NCBI GenBank assembly: GCA_045627805.1
Contig: JAZQOJ010000027.1
Location: 1-5,688, forward strand
Origin: UBA1756 sp045627805
Lineage (GTDB): Bacteria; Bacteroidota; Bacteroidia; Bacteroidales; WCHB1-69
Length of the DNA: 5,688 bases
Direction of reading: 5' to 3'
A program made the position numbers and the translations under genes. The first letter of the stretch is position 1. Every line of letters begins with the position of its first letter. Of the stretch, positions 1 through 5,688 are shown one piece after another. Below the pieces are notes generated by a model. The model saw nothing but the letters and a program-made list of their open reading frames with translations. It searched no databases and was not told the DNA's origin.

Positions 1-2667
1 GAATACGATGAAAAAATCCGCAATCGTGTGCGAGAGAAAGCCATTCATCTTACTGAAATTTCTCATTTCAAAGGCCTGCCAATTTGGCTTGCCTGTTATA
101 TAGTTTACGACAGTCATTCGGAAGCCAGCGATATTCAGAAGTGGGAAAAACCAGAAGACATTGACAAATGGTTGAAAGACTTCAAGCAGCATTCCATGCG
201 GAATCCCATTGTTGAGCAAGTTGTTACAGAAACTATGCGTACCGTGCGCGACATTTGGAAACAAGTGGGAAGTATTGATGAAATACACGTCGAGCTTGGT
301 CGCGAGATGCAAAACCCTGCCGACAAACGCAAAAAAATGACCGAACGAATCAATGAAAATGAAAACACCAACCTGCGTATCAAAGCGATGCTGATGGAGT
401 TTCAAAATCCCGAATTTGGCATTGAGAATGTTCGCCCATATTCTCCTACCCAGCAAGACATTTTGCGAATTTACGAAGAAGGAGCTTTGCTAAATCTATC
501 CAACGACGACAATGATTTTGAGTTCATTTCCAAAATATCAAAAGCCGCACAACCATCTAAAAATGACGTGCTCCGCTATAAATGCTGGTTGGAGCAAAGA
601 TACCAGTCTCCTTATACAGGACAAATGATTCCGCTGGGCAAACTTTTCACGCCCGCTTACGAAATAGAACACGTCATCCCGCAATCTCGCTACTTTGATG
701 ATTCTTTCAGCAACAAAGTCATTTGTGAAGCAGAAGTAAACAAATTAAAAGACAATCAATTGGGATTTGAATTTATCAAAGAAAATCATGGACGAAAAGT
801 CACCCTTACTGGAGGGAAAGTCGTTGAAATCTTTTCTATTGAGGCATACCAGGATTTTGTCAGAAAGCATTATGCCAAAAATCCATCCAAGATGAAAAAA
901 CTGTTGATGGATGATATTCCCGACAAATTCATCGAAAGACAATTGAACGACAGCCGATACATCAGCAAGTATATCAAAGGTATTCTATCCAATATCGTTC
1001 GTGAAAAAGATGAAAATGGCAACTTAGAGCAAGAAGCTGTCTCCAAAAATCTCATTTCCTGCAATGGAAGCATTACAGACAGATTGAAAAAAGACTGGGG
1101 CATGAACGACGTTTGGAACCGTATCATTCTGCCGCGTTTCATCAGATTGAACGAGCTGACCCATTCCACACATTTCACCACTACCAATACGAGCGGAGAA
1201 ATCATCCCTGCTATGCCTTTGGAATTGCAGAAAGGTTTCAACAAAAAGCGTATCGACCACCGCCACCACGCTATGGATGCCATCGTAATCGCCTGCACCA
1301 CCCGCGACCACGTGAATCTGCTCAACAACGAGGCTGCCTTATCAGAACACAGAGAAAACCGATATGCGCTTTCTCACAAACTGCGCCGAGTTGAAAAAGT
1401 TACTTACAATGGTTCTGAACATCCCGTATTCAAAGAATTCCTCAAACCCTGGGAAACTTTCACACAAGACGCACAAAGAGCATTGGAAAACATCGTGGTC
1501 AGTTTCAAACAGAATCTGCGGGTCATCAACAAAACGGTTAACCATTACCAGCATTTTGAAAATGGCAAAAAAGTGATGGTCAAACAAGAAAAGGGCGAAA
1601 GTTGGGCAATACGCAAATCTATGCACAAGGACACCGTATATGGAGAAGTCAACCTGCGTTTCAAGAAAGAAGTTTCGCTGAATGAAGCGCTGAAAAATCC
1701 AAAAGCCATCGTCAACAAAGATTTTAAGGAGAAAATTCTTGAACTTCTCAAAGAAAACAGAGATGCTAAATACATCAAACAATATGTTGAAGAAAACAAA
1801 GATGTCTGGTCTGATATCAATCTCAAAAAAATAGAGGTTTACTATTTTACCAAAGACACCAAAGAACGGTATTTTGCCACCCGCTTCATCAGTGATTTGG
1901 TTTCCTATTTTTCAAATGTTTCCACATACGATGCAGCCATCAAGAAAATTGAAGGAATCACCGATACGGGCATTCAGAAAATTCTCACAGCACACTTAGC
2001 AGCCAAAAACAATGACCCGACATTGGCATTCTGCGCCGATGGCATTGATGAAATGAATCAAAACATTGTTACGCTCAACAACGGAAAATTCCATAAACCC
2101 ATTTACAAAGTTCGCCGTTTTGAATCTGGCAACAAATTTCCTATCGGACAGACAGGCAACAAAGGAAAGAAATTTGTGGAAGCAGCAAAGGGAACGAACC
2201 TGTATACATTCTTTTATAATAAGCAAGAAGATGATGGAACCATTACACGTAAATTGATTCCGATTTCTTTTATTGCGACACTAAAATTCCAAAAAGAATT
2301 TGGCTGCGGTTGGATTAAAAAGATGGATGAAAAAATTAAAGCAGATAATCATTTTGACACAACATATTCTTTGAACTTCACATTATCACCTATGGACTTA
2401 GTATATGTTCCAACTGAATCCGAAATAAGCACGCATTTATTTGACTGTAACCCAGATAACATATACAAAGTAGTTTCTCTTGACGATGAAAATCCCAACT
2501 TTATTCTTGCTTCCATTGCATCTATGATTATTGATAAACAAGAATTCACAAGACACAATAAAACAAGTCGTTCTTTAGACGGCAAACTTATTAAAAACTG
2601 CTGTATCCCCATTAAAGTAGATCGTTTAGGCAACATCATAGGAATCAATAATTGCAGCGCAGAATAA
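1..2667 (+). CDS. cas9: CRISPR-associated endonuclease Cas9, type II-C (C-terminal 888 aa; 5' end off window)
   Basis: This is the RNA-guided DNA endonuclease that cuts both strands of a matching protospacer. The frame is open from base 1 (reading EYDEKIRNR), so any GTG or ATG near the left edge is internal. Numbering from base 1, RuvC-II is at about residues 93-106, with Glu98 in HVELGREM. The HNH motif EIEHVIPQS has His224, followed by Asn238 and Asn247; the 14- and 23-residue spacings equal those of H840/N854/N863 in S. pyogenes Cas9. RuvC-III is HRHHAMDA, with His423 and Asp426. The region from about residue 699 (KPIYKVRRF, then GQTGNKGKKFVEAAKGTNL) to the end resembles the PAM-interacting part of Bacteroidota Cas9. 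All visible catalytic residues are intact, so the nuclease is probably active. RuvC-I, the bridge helix and most of the REC lobe are outside the window; relatives are roughly 1,350-1,550 aa. GC content falls to about 32% in the last 420 bases, against about 48% around HNH/RuvC-III. Confidence 0.97.
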   Translation, partial: EYDEKIRNRVREKAIHLTEISHFKGLPIWLACYIVYDSHSEASDIQKWEKPEDIDKWLKDFKQHSMRNPIVEQVVTETMRTVRDIWKQVGSIDEIHVELGREMQNPADKRKKMTERINENENTNLRIKAMLMEFQNPEFGIENVRPYSPTQQDILRIYEEGALLNLSNDDNDFEFISKISKAAQPSKNDVLRYKCWLEQRYQSPYTGQMIPLGKLFTPAYEIEHVIPQSRYFDDSFSNKVICEAEVNKLKDNQLGFEFIKENHGRKVTLTGGKVVEIFSIEAYQDFVRKHYAKNPSKMKKLLMDDIPDKFIERQLNDSRYISKYIKGILSNIVREKDENGNLEQEAVSKNLISCNGSITDRLKKDWGMNDVWNRIILPRFIRLNELTHSTHFTTTNTSGEIIPAMPLELQKGFNKKRIDHRHHAMDAIVIACTTRDHVNLLNNEAALSEHRENRYALSHKLRRVEKVTYNGSEHPVFKEFLKPWETFTQDAQRALENIVVSFKQNLRVINKTVNHYQHFENGKKVMVKQEKGESWAIRKSMHKDTVYGEVNLRFKKEVSLNEALKNPKAIVNKDFKEKILELLKENRDAKYIKQYVEENKDVWSDINLKKIEVYYFTKDTKERYFATRFISDLVSYFSNVSTYDAAIKKIEGITDTGIQKILTAHLAAKNNDPTLAFCADGIDEMNQNIVTLNNGKFHKPIYKVRRFESGNKFPIGQTGNKGKKFVEAAKGTNLYTFFYNKQEDDGTITRKLIPISFIATLKFQKEFGCGWIKKMDEKIKADNHFDTTYSLNFTLSPMDLVYVPTESEISTHLFDCNPDNIYKVVSLDDENPNFILASIASMIIDKQEFTRHNKTSRSLDGKLIKNCCIPIKVDRLGNIIGINNCSAE

Positions 2668-2699
2668 CCAACTCATTCATTAACTAAAAAAACTAAACT

Positions 2700-3536
2700 A
2701 TGAGCAACATCAAACTGTTTCAAGAGAAAGAGATTCGTTCCGCTTGGAATGAAGAAGAACAACAATGGTATTTTTCCGTTGTTGATGTGGTAGAAGCACT
2801 GACCGATTCTGCAGACCCTAAACAGTACATCAAAAAAATGAAAATGAGGGATCCTATTCTCCAATCCTACTGGGGGACAATTTGTACCCCAGTAGAAATG
2901 ATAGCATTGGATGGTAAAAAAAGAAAAGTACAATCCGCCAACGTCAAAGGTCTGTTCCGCATCATCCAATCCATTCCTTCGCCTAAGGCGGAACCCTTCA
3001 AGCTCTGGTTGTCGCAAGTGGGCTACGAAAGATTACAGGAAATTGAGAATCCGGAACTGGCACAGGAACGGATGAAAGAACTTTACGAAAAGAAAGGTTA
3101 CCCAAAAGATTGGATTGACAAACGGTTGCGCGGCATCGCCATCCGCCAGAATCTTACAGATGAATGGAAAAAACGCGGCATCACGGAAGAACGCGACTAT
3201 GCCATTCTTACCGCAGAAATCAGCAAAGCCACCTTCGGAATGACGCCTTCGGAATACAAGGAATTCAAAGGGCTCACAAAAAAGAACCAGAATCTGCGCG
3301 ACCACATGAACGACCTTGAACTGATTTTCACAATGCTCGGAGAACGTGTCACCACCGAAATTTCTGAAAAAGAAGAGCCCGACACTTTTGATGAAAATAA
3401 AAAGGTGGCCCAACGCGGCGGGAAAGTTGCCGGAGTAGCCCGCGAAGCCACGGAAAAAGAAATCGGGCATCCGGTATCCACACCTGAAAATTTCCTGCCC
3501 TTTTCAGAAAAATCCATAGAAAAACAAGATGATTAA
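2700..3536 (+). CDS. BRO-N domain / DinD-like protein embedded in the cas operon
   Basis: This 278-aa soluble protein shows no signal peptide or membrane segment. Residues about 5-105 look like a BRO-N domain (phage antirepressor type, a DNA-binding fold): WYFSVVDVVEALTDSADP is followed by GLFRIIQSIPSPKAEPFKLWL. Residues about 186-265 (GLTKKNQNLRDHMNDLEL, then GGKVAGVAREATEKEIGHPV and TPENFLP) recall the C-terminal part of E. coli DinD, an SOS-induced protein reported to inhibit RecA-mediated strand exchange. Homologues are common in Bacteroidota, usually as free-standing genes annotated as antirepressor or DinD. Here the gene starts 32 bp after cas9 and its stop overlaps the cas1 start by 8 bp, so co-transcription and translational coupling are likely. 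The ATG at 2700 follows an A-rich leader without a Shine-Dalgarno sequence, which is normal for the phylum. Its role is unknown. Control of the cas operon, damage-linked modulation of spacer acquisition, or a neutral insertion are all possible. The family call is firm; the function is inference. Confidence 0.9.
   Translation: MSNIKLFQEKEIRSAWNEEEQQWYFSVVDVVEALTDSADPKQYIKKMKMRDPILQSYWGTICTPVEMIALDGKKRKVQSANVKGLFRIIQSIPSPKAEPFKLWLSQVGYERLQEIENPELAQERMKELYEKKGYPKDWIDKRLRGIAIRQNLTDEWKKRGITEERDYAILTAEISKATFGMTPSEYKEFKGLTKKNQNLRDHMNDLELIFTMLGERVTTEISEKEEPDTFDENKKVAQRGGKVAGVAREATEKEIGHPVSTPENFLPFSEKSIEKQDD
2867..2895. repeat. 29-bp imperfect palindrome inside the BRO-N/DinD-like gene
   Basis: The outer arms CTACTGGGG (2867-2875) and CCCCAGTAG (2887-2895) are exact reverse complements. 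After one G/A mismatch on each side, the inner ACAA and TTGT also pair around a central T at 2881, giving 13 of 14 pairs. It encodes YWGTICTPVE in the BRO-N domain, so some of the symmetry may come from the protein sequence. It could be a binding site for a dimeric regulator, an RNA hairpin, or chance. Confidence 0.6.
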
Positions 3537-4461
3537 GCGCACCCTTTATTTCGGAAATCCGTCCTATCTGTCGCTCAAAAACGACCAATTAGAACTGAAA
3601 TTGCCCGAAGTGGAAAACAATGCCACAGTGCCCGAAAGATTCAAACAGGCACAAGAACGCACCTTCCCCATCGAAGACCTGGGAGTGGTGATCCTCGACC
3701 ACAAACAAATCACCATCACGCAGGCGCTGATTTCGGCGCTGCTGGCCAACAATTGCGCCATCATCACTTGCGATGAACGGCGAATGCCCACCGGACTGAT
3801 GCTTCCTTTGGAAAGCAATATTCTGCAAGAGAAACGATACGCTGAACAGATAGAAGCAACCGTGCCACTGCGCAAACAGCTTTGGCAACAGACTGTTGTT
3901 CAAAAGATTGCGAATCAAGCAGCCGTTTTGCAACAGCACACGCAAGCCGCAACCTGCAATATGTCGCAATGGGCGAAAAACGTGAGGAGCGGAGACCCTG
4001 AGAATTTGGAGGCGAGGGCAGCCGCCTACTATTGGAAAAACATCTTTACAGATATCCCCGACTTTGTGCGCGACCGAGAAGGCAGTTATCCCAACAACTT
4101 TCTTAATTACGGATACGCCATTTTGCGAGCCGTCGTCGCACGCGCACTGGTGGCGACCGGCCTGCTCCCTACCCTGGGCATTCATCATCACAACCGCTAC
4201 AATGCCTACTGTCTGGCCGACGACGTGATGGAGCCATACCGACCTTTTGTGGATCAGAAAGTGCTGGAACTGATGTCGGCATTCCCAGAAGAGACGGAAT
4301 TGAGCAAAGCCATAAAGACAGAGCTGCTGCAAATACCGACGATGGAAGTGCGCATCAATGGCGTGCGCAGCCCGCTGATGGTTGCAGTGAGCACCAGCGC
4401 CACGTCGCTGCAGAAGTGCTACGCGGGCCAGGCCCGCAAACTCATCTATCCTGAATTATAA
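3529..4461 (+). CDS. cas1: CRISPR-associated endonuclease Cas1 (type II)
   Basis: This is the integrase subunit of the Cas1-Cas2 complex, which inserts new spacers at the array. Its 310 aa match the usual length of about 300 for type II Cas1. The N-terminal beta-rich domain begins MIKRTLYFGNPSYLSLKN, and the helical catalytic domain follows. The expected metal ligands are visible: Glu161 in NLEARAAAYYW, His220 in GIHHHNRYNAYCL and Glu235 in ADDVMEPYRPF. The His-to-Glu spacing of 15 equals H205/E220 of S. pyogenes Cas1. The ATG at 3529 sits inside the last codons of the BRO-N gene (ATGATTAA, 8-bp overlap), so its translation probably depends on ribosomes ending there. cas2 begins one base after the stop. 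The 3' third (4141-4440) is about 59% GC, far richer than the cas9 end. No lesion is seen, so it is probably functional. Confidence 0.97.
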   Translation: MIKRTLYFGNPSYLSLKNDQLELKLPEVENNATVPERFKQAQERTFPIEDLGVVILDHKQITITQALISALLANNCAIITCDERRMPTGLMLPLESNILQEKRYAEQIEATVPLRKQLWQQTVVQKIANQAAVLQQHTQAATCNMSQWAKNVRSGDPENLEARAAAYYWKNIFTDIPDFVRDREGSYPNNFLNYGYAILRAVVARALVATGLLPTLGIHHHNRYNAYCLADDVMEPYRPFVDQKVLELMSAFPEETELSKAIKTELLQIPTMEVRINGVRSPLMVAVSTSATSLQKCYAGQARKLIYPEL

Positions 4462-4462
4462 G

Positions 4463-4795
4463 ATGGACAGGTTCAGCGAATATCGCGTTATGTGGGTGCT
4501 CGTGTTTTTTGATTTGCCGACGGAGACCAAGAAAGACCGTAAAAACGCCGCCGATTTTCGGAAGAAGCTCCTGAAAGACGGCTTCACAATGTTCCAATTC
4601 TCGATTTACATGCGACACTGTCCGAGTTCGGAGAATGCGGACGTGCACATTCAGCGCGTAAAGAAGTCGCTGCCCGAGTACGGTCAAGTTGGGATAATGT
4701 GCATCACCGACAAGCAATTTGGGAGCATTGAGCTGTTTTTTGGCAAAAAGTCGCAAGCGTTGCAGCCGCCATCACAGCAACTGGAATTGTTTTAG
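4463..4795 (+). CDS. cas2: CRISPR-associated protein Cas2 (type II)
   Basis: This is the structural partner of Cas1 in spacer integration; a Cas2 dimer bridges two Cas1 dimers. The 110-aa product has the ferredoxin-like Cas2 pattern. The first strand is YRVMWVLVFFDLPTET, with the conserved Asp17, followed by KKDRKNAADFRKKLLKDGF, then the strand MFQFSIYMRHC and the helix VHIQRVKKSLP. The strand GQVGIMCITDKQF follows. The FFDLPTET(K)KDRK motif is typical of type II Cas2. The ATG lies one base after the cas1 stop, so the two are almost certainly co-translated. The Gln/Pro-rich tail QPPSQQLELF is a common ending in this group. It is the last cas gene before the array. No cas4 or csn2 follows, which supports subtype II-C. 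Confidence 0.96.
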   Translation: MDRFSEYRVMWVLVFFDLPTETKKDRKNAADFRKKLLKDGFTMFQFSIYMRHCPSSENADVHIQRVKKSLPEYGQVGIMCITDKQFGSIELFFGKKSQALQPPSQQLELF

Positions 4796-4960
4796 GAAGC
4801 GCAAAAATAGGAGAAATGCTTGCCGGGGATGCGCAAAAGTGAAAGCCGTAGGACACGAAAAAAGTGTTCAACGGCTTTCTTTCGAAGTGGTATAAAGTTG
4901 AAATTTCTCTTGTTTAGAATGCTTGTAACGCACTGATTAGCTTATAATTGCGCAAGGTGT
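4796..4960. other. Non-coding interval between cas2 and the first repeat
   Basis: This 165-bp interval has no credible gene. It contains the hairpin at 4841-4879, two direct copies of GCGCAAAA (4799-4806 and 4831-4838), and the palindrome TTGCGCAA (4948-4955) five bases before repeat 1. It also has TATAATTG (4943-4950), which matches the Bacteroidota -7 box TAnnTTTG at all but one defined position, but has no convincing -33 TTTG at the right distance. It could be the leader, or the tail of the array if the array is read from the other side. No anti-repeat resembling a tracrRNA was found in it on either strand. Confidence 0.6.
4841..4879. terminator. Strong hairpin between cas2 and the array, possible bidirectional terminator
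   Basis: GAAAGCCGT (4841-4849) pairs with ACGGCTTTC (4871-4879). An A/A mismatch is followed by GGACAC pairing with GTGTTC (one G-U pair) around the 7-base loop GAAAAAA. On the + strand it is followed by TTTCG and on the - strand by ACTTTTG, so neither side has a long U tract. Its place 45 bp after the cas2 stop suits ending the cas transcript. On the - strand it could also stop transcripts leaving the array toward cas2. Function is inferred from structure and position. Confidence 0.55.
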
Positions 4961-5007
4961 ATTTATACCGTCGGCAAATATACAAAAATTTGAAAGCAAC
5001 TCACAAC
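4961..5007 (-). promoter_or_regulatory. Predicted promoter inside the repeat (repeat 1 shown; present in every copy)
   Basis: On the - strand the repeat contains TATATTTG (4975-4982 in repeat 1), a full match to the Bacteroidota -7 box TAnnTTTG. Nineteen bases upstream is TGTG, three of four bases of the -33 box TTTG. Transcription would then begin in the last bases of the repeat and run directly into the next spacer, as known for Neisseria II-C arrays, where each crRNA has its own promoter. The same box lies 14-21 bases after the start of each + strand repeat copy. The direction would be toward the cas genes. This is a motif-based inference. Confidence 0.5.
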
Positions 5008-5161
5008 GGTCTTCTGTGATTTTTAATAATCTTGCTAATTTATACCGTCGGCAAATATACAAAAATTTGAAAGCAACTCACAACTCTCCCTGTATTCATC
5101 GTGTCCGGCTATCCATTTATACCGTCGGCAAATATACAAAAATTTGAAAGCAACTCACAAC

Positions 5162-5268
5162 ATATCATTTTTTTTAAATATAACCTACTTTATTTATACC
5201 GTCGGCAAATATACAAAAATTTGAAAGCAACTCACAACTTAATATACTTTTTTTTAAATATAACCTAC
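5162..5268. other. Spacers 3 and 4: shifted versions of one protospacer
   Basis: Spacer 3 (5162-5191) and spacer 4 (5239-5268) share an exact 21-base core, T8 followed by AAATATAACCTAC. It is at positions 7-27 of spacer 3 and 10-30 of spacer 4. Including flanks they align over 27 bases with two adjacent differences just left of the T tract (CA against AC) and an offset of 3. Two captures from the same or a related invader at almost the same site explain this best. Confidence 0.9.
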
Positions 5269-5315
5269 ATTTATACCGTCGGCAAATATACAAAAATTTG
5301 AAAGCAACTCACAAC

Positions 5316-5345
5316 GCTATAAGAAAGGAGGAGCAAAATGCGTGA
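5316..5345 (+). other. Spacer 5: carries a Shine-Dalgarno sequence and start codon
   Basis: The spacer contains AAAGGAGG (5324-5331), six bases, then ATG (5338-5340) followed by CGT GA. This is near-ideal translation-start spacing. The host-like genes in this window lack Shine-Dalgarno sequences, so the spacer was probably taken from the start of a foreign gene such as a phage or plasmid gene. It is not a host gene; the apparent frame runs on into repeats. Confidence 0.65.
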
Positions 5346-5688
5346 ATTTATACCGTCGGCAAATATACAAAAATTTGAAAGCAACTCACAACACCTGCTT
5401 CCTCGCAATCTTGTACTCGTAGATTTATACCGTCGGCAAATATACAAAAATTTGAAAGCAACTCACAACAACTTTTCATTGCTTCAAATTATTTTAATAT
5501 TTATACCGTCGGCAAATATACAAAAATTTGAAAGCAACTCACAACGCAAATGCGTACCACGCTTATTCAGTTTGCATTTATACCGTCGGCAAATATACAA
5601 AAATTTGAAAGCAACTCACAACAACTCTGCGGCTATCAATTTTACCTTTTTGATTTATACCGTCGGCAAATATACAAAAATTTGAAAG

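Larger units (their letters stand above)
4961..5688 (-). CRISPR. Type II-C CRISPR array, 47-bp repeats, continues past the right edge
   Basis: Ten copies of an identical 47-bp repeat begin ATTTATACCGTCGGC and end AAGCAACTCACAAC on the + strand. They start at 4961, 5038, 5115, 5192, 5269, 5346, 5423, 5499, 5576 and 5653; the last is cut off by the window after 36 bases. The nine spacers are 30 bp, except spacer 7 (5470-5498), which is 29 bp. The boundary is supported by variable bases on both sides of every copy. Repeat length and sequence are typical of Bacteroidota II-C systems, whose repeats usually begin GTTGTG in the crRNA direction; that form is on the - strand here, so the strand is given as minus by inference. 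Repeat 1 shows no decay, although one terminal repeat of an array is often degenerate. Open frames across this region are repeat artefacts, not genes. Confidence 0.99.

Noticed and set aside
870..1328. Open frame on the - strand opposite the HNH/RuvC-III part of cas9
   Set aside because: It overlaps well-conserved Cas9 motifs and has no recognisable domain or start signal of its own.
2668..2699. Possible regulatory site in the 32-bp gap between cas9 and the BRO-N gene
   Set aside because: It is just A-rich sequence with two ACTAAA copies; there is no palindrome, no LexA-like site and no promoter box.
3805..3818. Short anti-repeat-like string GGAAAGCAATATTC inside cas1
   Set aside because: It matches the repeat for only about eight bases, lies within the coding sequence and has no following tracrRNA-like hairpins.
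3589..4332. Long open frame on the - strand opposite cas1 (247 codons)
   Set aside because: It is antisense to a clearly conserved cas1, its translation resembles no known protein, and it is Cys/His-rich in the way shadow frames often are.
4923..4950. Possible + strand promoter before repeat 1 (TTGTAA and TATAATTG)
   Set aside because: The -7 box is only a near match and the upstream element is weak and at the wrong distance (14-17 bases), so it is kept only as a note.
5101..5685. Open frames across the array encoding a repeating peptide (YRRQIYKNLKATHN-like)
   Set aside because: The peptide periodicity is simply the translated 47-bp repeat; the spacers vary freely and no coding constraint is visible.

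Overview
This window is the 3' part of a type II-C CRISPR-Cas locus, all on the + strand. It very probably comes from a member of Bacteroidota, most likely the order Bacteroidales (a Prevotella/Bacteroides-like lineage). The reasons are the Bacteroidota style of the Cas9 C-terminal half, the 47-bp repeat with about 30-bp spacers, A-rich translation starts without Shine-Dalgarno sequences, and a Bacteroidota-type -7 promoter box inside each repeat. The species cannot be named from the sequence alone.

Layout. Positions 1-2667 hold the C-terminal 888 residues of Cas9 (RuvC-II, HNH, RuvC-III, PAM-interacting region); its N-terminus lies off the left edge. After 32 bp comes an unexpected gene (2700-3536) for a 278-aa protein with an N-terminal BRO-N domain and a DinD-like C-terminus. 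It overlaps cas1 (3529-4461) by 8 bp, and cas2 (4463-4795) follows one base later. A 165-bp non-coding interval with a strong hairpin leads to a CRISPR array (4961 to the right edge) of nine full repeats, nine spacers and a truncated tenth repeat. No cas4 or csn2 is present between cas9 and the array, which fits subtype II-C.

How it works together. Cas1-Cas2 insert spacers, Cas9 cuts targets using crRNA:tracrRNA, and the array stores the targets. No tracrRNA was recognised here; it probably lies left of the window. The repeats seem to be read on the - strand, toward the cas genes, each from its own internal promoter.

Most notable are: (1) the BRO-N/DinD-like gene placed between the effector and adaptation genes and overlapping cas1, a candidate accessory component; (2) neighbouring spacers 3 and 4, which come from nearly the same protospacer shifted by 3 nt; (3) spacer 5, which looks like a captured ribosome binding site and start codon from a foreign gene; (4) a 29-bp imperfect palindrome inside the BRO-N gene; and (5) a sharp fall in GC content over the PAM-interacting end of cas9.
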